Assembly: GCF_000613185.1 (NCBI RefSeq)
Contig: NZ_CCBB010000003.1
Span: 1,860,001-1,924,000 of the forward strand
From: Mycolicibacterium cosmeticum
Lineage (GTDB): Bacteria; Actinomycetota; Actinomycetes; Mycobacteriales; Mycobacteriaceae
DNA: 64,000 nucleotides
Reading direction: 5' to 3'
Part shown: in pieces, positions 24,824 through 33,827 of the stretch
How the letters are laid out: the number at the start of each line of letters is the position of its first letter
How positions within the stretch are numbered: position 1 is the stretch's first letter
Notes under the pieces: generated by a model
Seen by the model: only the letters and a program-made list of their open reading frames with translations
Told to the model about the DNA's origin: nothing
The model's database searches: none
Position numbers and translations under genes: made by a program

Positions 24824-25989
24824 CGCATACCCAACCCGCGCGCGATCACGCCGCGCAGCACTTCGTTGGTTCCACCGCGCAACGTGAAGCCGGGGCGTTG
24901 GTCGACCGCCGCGCTGACCAGATCGGCCCACACCGGTGGCGGTGCGGTCTCGTCACCCGTGCGCAGGTCGGCGAAGTCGGCGATATCGCCCTCCACGGTG
25001 GTGCCGAGCACCTTGACCACTGCGGCCGGTACGTCGGGTGTCTCCCCGCGCTGCAGGGCACCAGCCACCGCGGTACACATGTGGTGCAGGCCGGCCACCT
25101 GCGCCACCAGCCGGCCCAGTTCGACATCACCGGACTCTGCTTGGGCAGCAACGTTCGTGGTGTCGATCCGGTCAACGGCGTACGCCAGCAGCGGGAAGGT
25201 GGACAGGAACCGCTCTGGGCCGCTGCGTTCGAAGCTGAGCTCCGAGGTGACTTGGGTCCAGCCGTCGCCGATGTGCCCGAAGACCATGGTGTCGGGAACG
25301 AACACGGCGTCCAGGACGACCTCGTTGAAGTGGTGCGAGCCGTTCATCGCGATGATCGGCCGGATCTGCACGCCGGGGGAGTGCAGATCGACGATGAACT
25401 GGCTCAGCCCGGCATGCCGATGCGCAGGATCCACCGCAGCGGTGCGGGCCAGCACGATGAAGGCGTGCGCGCGGTGTGCTCCCGAAGTCCACACTTTGGT
25501 GCCGGTGATCGACCAGCCGCCGTCGACACGCACTGCGCGGGTACGCACACTGGCCAGATCTGAACCGGAATCGGGTTCGCTCATCCCGATTCCGAAGAAG
25601 CACTCTCCGGCGACGATGCGCGGAAGGAACACCGCCTTCTGCTCTTCGGTGCCGTACTTGAGCAGCGAGGGAACGATCTGCCGATCGGCGATCCAGTGTG
25701 CCGCCACCGGTGCGCCGCCGGCGAGCAATTCCTCGGTCACCACGAAACGCTCCTGGAATGAGCGACCATGCCCGCCGTACTGCCGCGGCACTGTCATCCC
25801 GAGCCAACCGCGCTCAGCCAGGGCCTTGGTGAACGTTTCGTCCCATCCGGACAGCCACCCGTCCACCGCCGGGGTGTAGGCCCCCGTGCTGAGTTGCTCG
25901 GCCAGGAACGCGCGGACCTCCTGCCGCAGGGCATCGGTATCGGGGCTGGTTGCCGCCGGCGGCACCAATCGCGGGAACGCCACGCTCAT
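24820..25989 (-). CDS. Acyl-CoA dehydrogenase, first-subunit (FadE26/FadE28-like) type
   Basis: A 389-residue acyl-CoA dehydrogenase with the full fold: MSEPDSGSDLASV (FAD/substrate site), GTKVWTSGAHRA, ELSFERSG (candidate catalytic glutamate of the E247 type) and the C-terminal RGGTNEVLRGVIARGLG. At the usual YEGT position the glutamate is Gly, as in steroid-specific FadEs, which place the base on another helix. The ATG at 25989 is preferred: GGAGGAG lies just upstream and the start overlaps the hydratase stop. It pairs with the downstream subunit. Confidence 0.88.
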   Translation of the reverse strand: MSVAFPRLVPPAATSPDTDALRQEVRAFLAEQLSTGAYTPAVDGWLSGWDETFTKALAERGWLGMTVPRQYGGHGRSFQERFVVTEELLAGGAPVAAHWIADRQIVPSLLKYGTEEQKAVFLPRIVAGECFFGIGMSEPDSGSDLASVRTRAVRVDGGWSITGTKVWTSGAHRAHAFIVLARTAAVDPAHRHAGLSQFIVDLHSPGVQIRPIIAMNGSHHFNEVVLDAVFVPDTMVFGHIGDGWTQVTSELSFERSGPERFLSTFPLLAYAVDRIDTTNVAAQAESGDVELGRLVAQVAGLHHMCTAVAGALQRGETPDVPAAVVKVLGTTVEGDIADFADLRTGDETAPPPVWADLVSAAVDQRPGFTLRGGTNEVLRGVIARGLGMR

Positions 25990-26762
25990 ACGCTCCTCCA
26001 TTTCGCGATGCGCCGGTCGTGTTCCGAGTCATGGTGGGCCAGCGGCTGCATGGCCGCGGCCAATGAAAGGGTCGATTCCAGCGATCCCGCTCGCGATTCC
26101 TGCAGTAGTCGCTTGGCCATCCGCAACGCGTGTGGGGGATTGACGGCGATCCGGTCGGCCAGGACGCGGGCTTGTTCCAGTAGGTCATCGTGGCGCACCA
26201 CTCGGTTGACCAAACCCCACTCCAACGCGGTGGCCGCATCGATGCGTTCGCCGGTGAACGTCATCTCGGCGGCCCGGGCATACCCGATGGCCGGCGGCAG
26301 AAACCAGGTGCCGCCGTCGCCGGGGATCAAACCCAATTGCACGAAACTCTCGGCGAAAGAGGCGCGTTCGGAGGCGATGCGAATATCGCACATCATGGCC
26401 AGATCACAGCCGGCGCCGATGGCGGCGCCGTTGACGGCGGCGATCAGTGGTACTTCCAAACGGGCCAGGGCTCGGGGGATCCGCTGGATTCCGTCCACAT
26501 AGGCCCGGCGCTGGTCGATGGCCGCCAAGCCGAACATGCCCAACCGATCGGCCATCTCTTTGACGTTGCCGCCGGCGGAGAAGATCTTGCCTGCACCGGT
26601 GAGGATGATCGCCCGAATTTCGTTGTCCTGGTTGGCGGCATCGATCGCACTTTCAAACGCCGCGATGACGTCCTTGCCGGTGATGGCATTGCCGACTTCT
26701 GGGCGGTCGATCGTCCAGAGTTGGACACCGCCCTCGGTGCGGATGTCCAGTGGTGCACTCAT
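25986..26762 (-). CDS. Enoyl-CoA hydratase/isomerase family protein
   Basis: A 258-residue crotonase. The oxyanion-hole segments are IFSAGGNVKEM and NGAAIGAGCDLAMMCDIRIA, and residue E in FAESFVQLGLIPGDGG matches a crotonase catalytic glutamate position. It would hydrate the enoyl-CoA made by the paired dehydrogenases, whose first gene it overlaps by 4 bp. It overlaps the aldehyde dehydrogenase gene in the same way, so it is part of one translationally coupled unit. Confidence 0.9.
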   Translation of the reverse strand: MSAPLDIRTEGGVQLWTIDRPEVGNAITGKDVIAAFESAIDAANQDNEIRAIILTGAGKIFSAGGNVKEMADRLGMFGLAAIDQRRAYVDGIQRIPRALARLEVPLIAAVNGAAIGAGCDLAMMCDIRIASERASFAESFVQLGLIPGDGGTWFLPPAIGYARAAEMTFTGERIDAATALEWGLVNRVVRHDDLLEQARVLADRIAVNPPHALRMAKRLLQESRAGSLESTLSLAAAMQPLAHHDSEHDRRIAKWRSV

Positions 26763-28183
26763 GCGTGTTCCTTGAGCTGAAGGGATTTGGTCTGGAGGTA
26801 TTCCTCGAACCCGAACCGACCCAGCTCCCGACCGATACCGGACTTCTTGTAGCCGCCGAACGGGGCGGCCGGGTTGTAAGCACCGCCGTTGATGTCGAGT
26901 TGGCCGGTCTGCACGCCGCGCGCGAACGCAATCGCGGTGTCGTCATCGGCAGCCCATACGGCACCGGAGAGCCCGTAGGGGGTGCCGTTGGCGATGCGCA
27001 GGGCATCATCGGTATCGCGGTAGGGGATGACCGCGAGCACCGGGCCGAACACTTCTTCCTGGCCCAGTTCGGAGTCGGGGTCGACGTCGGCGAACACCGT
27101 CGGCGCCAGGAAGAAGCCCTTCTCGTGCACAGGGTCGGCCCCACCGACGAGCAGGCGGGCACCGTCGGACTGGGCGCGCTCGATGAATCCGCGCACCGTT
27201 TGGAACTGGGCGCGGGACGCCGAAGGTCCGATGCGGGTGCCCGGATCCCAGGGATCACCCACGGTGTAACGGGCGGTGGCGGCCTCGATCAGCCCGAGGG
27301 CCTCCTGGTAATGCGCCGTGGGCACCAGCATCCTGGTCCACGCCATGCACGTCTGTCCGCCGTTGAGGAATGCGTTACCGACGCCCACCTTCACCGCGGT
27401 GGCCAGATCGGCGCCGTCGAGAATCACGTTGGCGGACTTGCCGCCCAGCTCCAGCGCCACCTTTTTCACCGACCGGCCGGCCAGTTCCCCGACCCGGGCC
27501 CCGACGCTGGTGGAGCCGGTGAAGGACACGAAATCGACGTCGGGGTGTGCCGCCAGATGCTCGCCGATGACGCGTCCGGGCCCGGAGACGACGTTGATCA
27601 CCCCGGGTGGGAGTCCGGCGTCCTGGCATGCCTCGATGAACTCGAACACCGATAGCGGAGCCTCGTTACTCGGTTTCAGCACGACGGTGCAGCCGGCCGC
27701 GATTGCCGGCAGCACCTTGGCCACGACCTGGTACAGCGGGTAGTTCCACGGGGTGATGGCCGCGACCACACCATACGGTTCACGCAACACCAGTGAGTTG
27801 CCGATGCGCTCTTCGAATGCGAAAGTGTCCATCACATCGGCAAATCCATGGGCCACGGCCAGCGGAACCTGAGTTTGCACCGTCTGCGCGACACGCACCG
27901 GTGCGCCCATCTCGGCGGTGATCAGGTGCGCGATATCGGGGAGACGCTTCTCCATGGCGTCGATGACCCGCTGTAGCCGGGACCGGCGTTCGGCGACGGT
28001 GATGGCCGGATCGAACGCCCGCCGGGCGGCCGCGACGGCGGCGTCGGCGTCGGCGGTGCCGCCCTCCGGTACGTAACCGATCACCTTCTCGGTGGCCGGA
28101 TCGATCACGTCGACGACACCGCCGCCGGACGGGGCCACCCACTCGCCGTCGATGAACAGGGCGGGACGTTCGAATTGAGGCAT
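26759..28183 (-). CDS. Aldehyde dehydrogenase
   Basis: A 474-residue NAD(P)-dependent aldehyde dehydrogenase. Signatures are the cofactor region TPWNYPLYQ, LKPSNEAPLS, FTGSTSVG, the general-base ELGGKS and the nucleophilic cysteine in GGQTCMAW, with a PFGGYKKSGIGRE C-terminus. It is of typical length. It probably oxidises a side-chain aldehyde produced by the neighbouring alcohol dehydrogenase before CoA activation. It is second in a minus-strand operon after the alcohol dehydrogenase (27 bp gap). Confidence 0.92.
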   Translation of the reverse strand: MPQFERPALFIDGEWVAPSGGGVVDVIDPATEKVIGYVPEGGTADADAAVAAARRAFDPAITVAERRSRLQRVIDAMEKRLPDIAHLITAEMGAPVRVAQTVQTQVPLAVAHGFADVMDTFAFEERIGNSLVLREPYGVVAAITPWNYPLYQVVAKVLPAIAAGCTVVLKPSNEAPLSVFEFIEACQDAGLPPGVINVVSGPGRVIGEHLAAHPDVDFVSFTGSTSVGARVGELAGRSVKKVALELGGKSANVILDGADLATAVKVGVGNAFLNGGQTCMAWTRMLVPTAHYQEALGLIEAATARYTVGDPWDPGTRIGPSASRAQFQTVRGFIERAQSDGARLLVGGADPVHEKGFFLAPTVFADVDPDSELGQEEVFGPVLAVIPYRDTDDALRIANGTPYGLSGAVWAADDDTAIAFARGVQTGQLDINGGAYNPAAPFGGYKKSGIGRELGRFGFEEYLQTKSLQLKEHA

Positions 28184-28210
28184 GACGATGTCCTTTTCGG
28201 TGCGAGGCGC

Positions 28211-29317
28211 TCAGGGAATCAGGCTGGCGCGGACGTCGCGCTTGCCCTCGGCAGCGGCGAACGCGGCGTTGATGTCGTCGAGCGGGTAGGACGCTGCGGC
28301 CAGCCGGTCGAGGGGCAGCTGATGCTGGTGGCGGTCGAGGAAGGTCAACGCGCGCGACAGAACCGCCGGGTCGTAGAGCGACACCCCGACCATCGTCTTG
28401 TTGGTGAAGACGAAGCGCGACGGGTCGAACGGGAACGTCTGCCCGACATTGATGTTGCCGATCTCGACGTAGCGGCCGAACTGGGACAGCATCTGCAGGC
28501 CCTCCTCTATCGCCGAGGGATGGCCGACCACCTCGACCACGACATCGGCTCCGTGGCCGTCGGTGTGTTTGCGCACCGCCTTGGCGCGCTCCTTGGGCGT
28601 GGTGACCGCGTTGAGATCGATGACGGTGTCTGCACCGAAAGCGGTGGCCAGCTCCAGCCGCTCGGCGATGCCGTCGATGGCGATGATGTTGGCGGCTCCG
28701 CGAGCCTTCGCCACCGCGATCGCATACAGCCCCAGCGCCCCGGCGCCCTGGATCACGACGTGTTCACCGAGTTGCAGATCTACCCGCTCGAGTCCGTACA
28801 TCACTTGGGAAAGGGCGCAATTGGCGCCGGCGGCGATCTCGTCGCTGACGGTGTCGGGCACGGTATAGACGACCGCTCCGGCGGGCAGCAGGTAGTAGTC
28901 GCCGTATCCTCCGACGAAGTATGGGGGCTGGTCGGCCCGGCTCAGCATCGCCATGGTGAGGTTCAGGCAGGCGTTGCGCCGTCCGGCCAGGCAGTTGCGG
29001 CAGACGTGACAGCTGTAGAAGTAGGGGAACACCACCCGGGTGCCTTCACGCAGCGGTTTGCCGTTGGAGTCCGTGGCCACGCCGGCGCCGAGAGCGGCTA
29101 CGGCGCCGACCATTTCGTGGCCGAGCACGGTGGGCAGCTGCCCGCCCAGACCGCGGGTGGCGAAGGTTCCGTGCCAGGCGTGCACATCTGATCCGCAGAT
29201 GTTGGCGCGCAGGACGCGGATGAGGATCTCACCCGGGCCGACCTCGGGCAGGGTGACCGTTTCGATCTGGAACGGCGTCCTGGGTTCGTCGAACCGGGCG
29301 ATACGACCCTGATACAC
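28211..29317 (-). CDS. Zinc-dependent alcohol dehydrogenase (MDR family)
   Basis: A 368-residue medium-chain dehydrogenase. The catalytic zinc motif GHE (LGHEMVGAVAALG) and the ANICGSDVHAWHG ligand segment are present. The structural zinc cluster is CHVCRNCLAGRRNAC. The NAD motif GAGALGLYA follows. It probably interconverts an alcohol and an aldehyde or ketone, feeding the downstream aldehyde dehydrogenase. It lies 11 bp after the CoA-ligase gene. Confidence 0.92.
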   Translation of the reverse strand: MYQGRIARFDEPRTPFQIETVTLPEVGPGEILIRVLRANICGSDVHAWHGTFATRGLGGQLPTVLGHEMVGAVAALGAGVATDSNGKPLREGTRVVFPYFYSCHVCRNCLAGRRNACLNLTMAMLSRADQPPYFVGGYGDYYLLPAGAVVYTVPDTVSDEIAAGANCALSQVMYGLERVDLQLGEHVVIQGAGALGLYAIAVAKARGAANIIAIDGIAERLELATAFGADTVIDLNAVTTPKERAKAVRKHTDGHGADVVVEVVGHPSAIEEGLQMLSQFGRYVEIGNINVGQTFPFDPSRFVFTNKTMVGVSLYDPAVLSRALTFLDRHQHQLPLDRLAAASYPLDDINAAFAAAEGKRDVRASLIP

Positions 29318-29328
29318 GTGTTTTCCCT

Positions 29329-30915
29329 TCAGTTGCTGATGAATTCGCGGCTGAATTGCTCGCGCAGGTCGCGTTTGAGCAGCTTGCCGCTGGGGTTCTT
29401 GGGCAGGGCGTCGACGAAGAAAACCTGTTTGGGGATCTTGAAGCCGGCCAGATGGGCGCGGCAGTGTTGCAGTACCGCGTCTTCGGTGACATCGGCGCCG
29501 GCACGCACCACCACGGCGGCGACCACGGCCTCGACCCAGACCGGGTGCGCTATCCCGAATACCGCGACCTCTTCGATGCCGTTGTGCCGGTAAAGCACTT
29601 CTTCGACCTCACGGCTGGCGACGTTCTCCCCGCCGGTTTTGATCATGTCCTTCTTGCGGTCCACCACATGCAGCAGGCCGTGCTCGTCGTAGAAGCCCAG
29701 ATCGCCGGAGTGAAACCAGCCGCCGGCGAATGCTTGGGCCGTCTGGTCCGGCGCGTCGAGGTAGCCGAGCATCAGGTGTGGGCTGCGGTGCGCGATCTCC
29801 CCGACAGTCCCGACCGGTACGGGGGCGTTCTCCTCGTTAAGGATGATCGTTTCGACGTTGACGACCGGTCGGCCCGCGGCACCGGCGTGCGCGTCCTGCT
29901 GCTCGGGCCGCAACGCCGACGCCAGCGGGGCCATCTCGGTTTGCCCGTAGAAGTTCCACAGCCGCAGGTTGGGGAGCCGGTCGCGCATCTCGTGCAGAAT
30001 CTCGGTGGGCATCGGCGAGGCGCCGTAGTACCCCTTCTGCAGCGAGGACAGGTCCACCTCGTCGAACACCGGGCTGCGCAGCAAGCTGATCCACACCGTC
30101 GGTGGCGCAAAGTAGTTGGTGACGCGGTGGCGCTCGATGGCGCGCAATACCAGTGCTGGATCGGGCCGCGGGAGGATGACGCTGGTCGCCCCGAGGTAGA
30201 TGTCGGTGGCCAGGAAGTTGTCCAATTGTGCGCAGTGATACAGGGGCATCGAGTGGATTTCGATGTCGTCACCGGTCATGGCGCCGGCCGTGATCGTGCT
30301 GACGTACTGCCACATCAAGCTGCGGCTACTGTGCATCACGCCTTTGGGCCGCGACTCGGTGCCGCTGGTGTACATCACCCGCACGAGCTGATCGTCATCG
30401 AGGTGGCAGTCGGGCAACCGCGCCGTGGTGGTCAGCCATTCGGCGAAGTCATCCCAACCACGGGGGCTGCGCTGCCCGGCGGGCAGCAACGCCACTTTCG
30501 TCCGTACCGAGGAGCCCAGGGCCATTGCCTGCTCGGCCACCTGGAGCAGACCATCCCCGACGATGAAACCACCGGCCCGACTGTGCCCGAGGATGAACGA
30601 GATCTCTTCGGGCTTGAGCATGAAGTTGATGGGCACCAGCACCACGCCTGCGCGGGCGGTGGCGAAGGCCAGCACGGCGTATTGCCAACAGTTGCGCGAC
30701 AGCAGTGCCAGCCGATCGCCGGGCAGCAGGCCGTGTTCGTGCAATGCCGCGGCGGCCCGGTCCACCGCAGCGTCGAAGTCGGCGAAGCTCAGCACGACGT
30801 CGCCGTCGATGATCGCCGTCTTGTCGGGCTGTCTGCGGGCCGACCGGCGGGGGATATCGGCCAGACTGTGGCTGCGAGCCCGGGCGATGACCGCGGCCAG
30901 GTCGTCGGAGTGCAT
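29329..30915 (-). CDS. AMP-dependent acyl-CoA synthetase (FadD type)
   Basis: A 528-residue ANL-superfamily ligase that activates a carboxylate with ATP and CoA. Motifs: the P-loop YTSGTESRPKGVMHS, A5 YGQTEMAP, A7 GWFHSGDLGFYDEHG, A8 DRKKDMIKTGGENV and the catalytic lysine in NPSGKLLKRDLRE. The ATG at 30915 is chosen because TACTGT (30928-30923, minus strand) lies 7 nt before it, suggesting a leaderless transcript. It heads the six-gene operon down to 23756, consistent with side-chain or ring-derived acid activation. Confidence 0.9.
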   Translation of the reverse strand: MHSDDLAAVIARARSHSLADIPRRSARRQPDKTAIIDGDVVLSFADFDAAVDRAAAALHEHGLLPGDRLALLSRNCWQYAVLAFATARAGVVLVPINFMLKPEEISFILGHSRAGGFIVGDGLLQVAEQAMALGSSVRTKVALLPAGQRSPRGWDDFAEWLTTTARLPDCHLDDDQLVRVMYTSGTESRPKGVMHSSRSLMWQYVSTITAGAMTGDDIEIHSMPLYHCAQLDNFLATDIYLGATSVILPRPDPALVLRAIERHRVTNYFAPPTVWISLLRSPVFDEVDLSSLQKGYYGASPMPTEILHEMRDRLPNLRLWNFYGQTEMAPLASALRPEQQDAHAGAAGRPVVNVETIILNEENAPVPVGTVGEIAHRSPHLMLGYLDAPDQTAQAFAGGWFHSGDLGFYDEHGLLHVVDRKKDMIKTGGENVASREVEEVLYRHNGIEEVAVFGIAHPVWVEAVVAAVVVRAGADVTEDAVLQHCRAHLAGFKIPKQVFFVDALPKNPSGKLLKRDLREQFSREFISN

Positions 30916-30922
30916 GAGCGGC

Positions 30923-30928
30923 ACAGTA
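30923..30928 (-). promoter_or_regulatory. Putative -10 (TACTGT) of the fadD operon
   Basis: On the minus strand TACTGT precedes the ATG at 30915 by 7 nt, with no ribosome-binding site between, so the message is likely leaderless. The 102-bp intergenic region also serves the divergent monooxygenase gene. Confidence 0.5.
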
Positions 30929-31017
30929 AGCGCGGCGACCCACGTTGTGGTGGTTCGTCTCCCGCTCAGTAGACAAGGCGGGGGGAGCACCGGTCGTCGC
31001 CTTCGATACTCGATTCC

Positions 31018-32943
31018 ATGACCGCCACCACTGAACCGTCCTCGCTCGCGGATCACGCCGCCGACCGGGAAACGCTGCGACGCCATCTGTTGGCGGCCGA
31101 CCCCGGTGTGTTGGTCGCGGTATTGGCGCAGATGACCGGCGATGCGTCCGTCATCGATCGGTTCGCCACCGAGATCACCTATGTGCTCGATCCGCCCGAG
31201 CGCGCCGGGCGCACCAGCGCCAAGGCAGCTGCCGAACTGGCCGACGCGATCATCGACGCCCTCGACCGACCGCGGGCCGCCGATGCCATCGCCCCCGATG
31301 ACCGGGAGTTGTTCGCCCGGTTGCTGCCGGTGGCACTGGGTACACCGGTCGAGGACGAGCAGGTGGATCTCCTTCTGGAGCAGGGTGGTTTCCGGCCGTC
31401 ACAGCCGACACTGCCCAGGACGACGCCGATCCCGAAGTCGACGACGATGGTGATCATCGGTGCGGGTATCGCCGGGATTGCAGTGGCCCTGGCCGCCGCC
31501 GAGGAAGGTGTGCATTTCGAGATCTTCGAACGCAATCACGAGGTGGGCGGCACCTGGCTGACCACCACCTACCCCGGTATCGGTGTGGATACGCCGTCGG
31601 CCTACTACTCGCTGTCTCGGGAAGTGAACCCGGATTGGTCTCATTACTATCCGCAAGGCGCGGAGTACCAGTCCTACCTGGTGGCGCTCGCCGACAAGCA
31701 TGATCTACGCCGCCACATCCGGTTCGGCACCGAGGTCGAAGCGCTGTGGTGGGACGAGGAACGGCAGCAGTGGCAGATCCGTTCGCGGGATGCGGACGGT
31801 ACGCAGAGGGTCGACTACGCCAGCGTGGTGGTGACCGCGGCGGGCTATCTGAATCGCCCACGGTGGCCCGAGCTGAAGGGTCGGGAGACGTTCGGCGGCC
31901 GCAGTATTCACTCGGCACAGTGGGATACCGAGCTGGATCTGACGGGTAAGAAGGTCGCGGTCATCGGGGCAGGTTGCACAGCCGTGCAGATCGTCGACGC
32001 CTGTGTCGATCAGGTGGACCATCTGACGGTGTTCCAGCGCCAACCGCACTGGGTGGCGCCGCGCAAACGACGCTCCGATGAGGTGCCCGAGTATCGGAGG
32101 TACTTGGGCAGGGCGCTGCCGTATTACGCGAACTGGCATCGCCTGAAGTCGTATTGGGCAACCGCGGACAACAATTACCCGGTCATCCTGCAAGACCCGG
32201 AGTGGTCCAAGACGCACCTGTCCATTTCACCGGCCAATGATGTGCTGCTGCAGATGTGCTTGGAGTACATCGATGAGACGTTCGGGGCGGGGACCGAGTT
32301 GGCACGAAAAGTCACACCGGACTTCGCGCCGTACGGCAAGCGCATCATCCGCGATCCCGGCGGGTACTACGCCGCGCTGACCCGCGAGCATGTCGACGTG
32401 GAAGCCAGTGAACCTGCGGAGGTCAATGCCGCCGGCATCGTCACCGCCGACGGCCGCCAGATCGACCTGGATGTCATCATCTATGCCACCGGCTACCACC
32501 TGGACTTCCTGTCGACCGTCGATATTCGCGGGCGCGACGGCAAGACCCTGGCGCACGTGTGGGGCAAGAGCCCCAGCGCCTACCGCGGCGGCACCGTTCC
32601 CGGGTTCCCGAACCTGTTCATCACCTCGGCACCCAACTACAGTCCCGGCCACGGCGCCGGCGCCAATTTCTCGATGGAAGTCCTGGCGCACTACATCCTG
32701 GAGTGCCTGCAGTTGATGGCCATCCGGGGCGCATCGACCATCGAAGTCACCGAGCGCGCCTTCAACGACTACGTGGCGGATATCGACGAAGCGATGCAGG
32801 ACACCGTCTGGTGCCACACCCCGAACGCGCACACCTATTATCGGTCGCAGTCGGGTCGGGTGGTGGTGGCCACACCGTTTCGGTTGGTCGACCTGTGGCG
32901 GCAGCACCGCGCACCGATCGAAGCAGACTTCATCCTGCGATGA
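31018..32943 (+). CDS. Baeyer-Villiger monooxygenase, HAPMO-like with N-terminal extension
   Basis: A 641-residue FAD/NADPH enzyme inserting oxygen next to a ketone. It has a roughly 140-residue N-terminal extension, then the FAD motif GAGIAGIAVALAAAEEG (about residue 145) with GGTWLTTTYPG. The type I fingerprint FGGRSIHSAQW follows at about 292-302, and a second Rossmann motif GAGCTAVQ comes after it. Extension and length match 4-hydroxyacetophenone monooxygenase (640 residues). It could convert a steroid ketone to an ester or lactone. It overlaps the SDR gene (ATGA) and is divergent from fadD. Confidence 0.9.
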   Translation: MTATTEPSSLADHAADRETLRRHLLAADPGVLVAVLAQMTGDASVIDRFATEITYVLDPPERAGRTSAKAAAELADAIIDALDRPRAADAIAPDDRELFARLLPVALGTPVEDEQVDLLLEQGGFRPSQPTLPRTTPIPKSTTMVIIGAGIAGIAVALAAAEEGVHFEIFERNHEVGGTWLTTTYPGIGVDTPSAYYSLSREVNPDWSHYYPQGAEYQSYLVALADKHDLRRHIRFGTEVEALWWDEERQQWQIRSRDADGTQRVDYASVVVTAAGYLNRPRWPELKGRETFGGRSIHSAQWDTELDLTGKKVAVIGAGCTAVQIVDACVDQVDHLTVFQRQPHWVAPRKRRSDEVPEYRRYLGRALPYYANWHRLKSYWATADNNYPVILQDPEWSKTHLSISPANDVLLQMCLEYIDETFGAGTELARKVTPDFAPYGKRIIRDPGGYYAALTREHVDVEASEPAEVNAAGIVTADGRQIDLDVIIYATGYHLDFLSTVDIRGRDGKTLAHVWGKSPSAYRGGTVPGFPNLFITSAPNYSPGHGAGANFSMEVLAHYILECLQLMAIRGASTIEVTERAFNDYVADIDEAMQDTVWCHTPNAHTYYRSQSGRVVVATPFRLVDLWRQHRAPIEADFILR

Positions 32944-33827
32944 CCCACTTACTCGCCGGGAGAACGGCATTGGTCACGGGCAGCAGCCGCGGGATCGGTC
33001 GGGCGATCGCACAACGATTGGCTGCCGAAGGCGCCACCGTCGCGGTGACCGCACGCGCATACACGCCGTCGGTGTCCACCCGCGCCGGACGGAGCGAGGC
33101 CATCGCCGGCACCATCGAGGAAACCGTCACCCTCATCGAGCGAGCCGGCGGGACCGCCTTCGGTGTGGCCGCCGACCTCGAGGACGCTACCGCGCGGACC
33201 GCGCTCGTCGATGCGGTGGTCGAGCGCACCGGCCGGATCGACATCCTGGTCAACAATGCCGGCTTCGCCGACTACGCGAAGGTCGAGGACATGCCGATGG
33301 ACACCTTCGACCGCACTGTCGAACACTATCTGAAGACACCCTTCGTGTTGACCAAATGTGCTGTCCCACATATGCGCAACCAAAGAGCCGGCTGGATCGT
33401 GAATATCGGCTCGGTCACCGGTGTGGCTCCGGTGCGGCCGTACCGTGACTACAACAAGACTGCCGGTGACGTGATCTATGCCTCCTGCAAGGCGGCCCTG
33501 CACCGATTCACACAGGGAGTCGCGGCCGAGTTACTCGACGACAACATCGCCGTCAACTGCGTGGGGCCCTCGACTGCCGTCCGTACGCCAGGAGCGGCCT
33601 CGCTCATCCCGGACAGTTTTCCCACCGAGCCGGTGGAGTATCTGGCCGAGACCGTCTTGGCGATGAGCCATCTGCCCGCAGCCGAACGCACCGGGCTGGT
33701 TGCGTTCAGCCTGCACTATCCCTGGTCTCAACAGCTGACCGTGCGATCCCTGGACGGGCGTACGGTGTTGCCGCCGTTGCAACCACCGGCGGCGGCCAAT
33801 CCCAACATCCTGTCGGCCGGCGTCTAG
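32940..33827 (+). CDS. SDR-family dehydrogenase
   Basis: A 295-residue short-chain dehydrogenase: TGSSRGIGRAIAQRLAAEG, VTARAY (an arginine after beta2 suggests NADP), NNAG, an active-site serine in NIGSVTG, and YASCK in place of YxxSK spacing (Y-A-S-C-K keeps Y and K). It has a 20-residue insertion after beta2 and a long Pro-rich C-terminus. It is coupled to the Baeyer-Villiger gene by a 4-bp overlap, so it may make the ketone substrate or handle its product. Confidence 0.87.
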   Translation: MTHLLAGRTALVTGSSRGIGRAIAQRLAAEGATVAVTARAYTPSVSTRAGRSEAIAGTIEETVTLIERAGGTAFGVAADLEDATARTALVDAVVERTGRIDILVNNAGFADYAKVEDMPMDTFDRTVEHYLKTPFVLTKCAVPHMRNQRAGWIVNIGSVTGVAPVRPYRDYNKTAGDVIYASCKAALHRFTQGVAAELLDDNIAVNCVGPSTAVRTPGAASLIPDSFPTEPVEYLAETVLAMSHLPAAERTGLVAFSLHYPWSQQLTVRSLDGRTVLPPLQPPAAANPNILSAGV

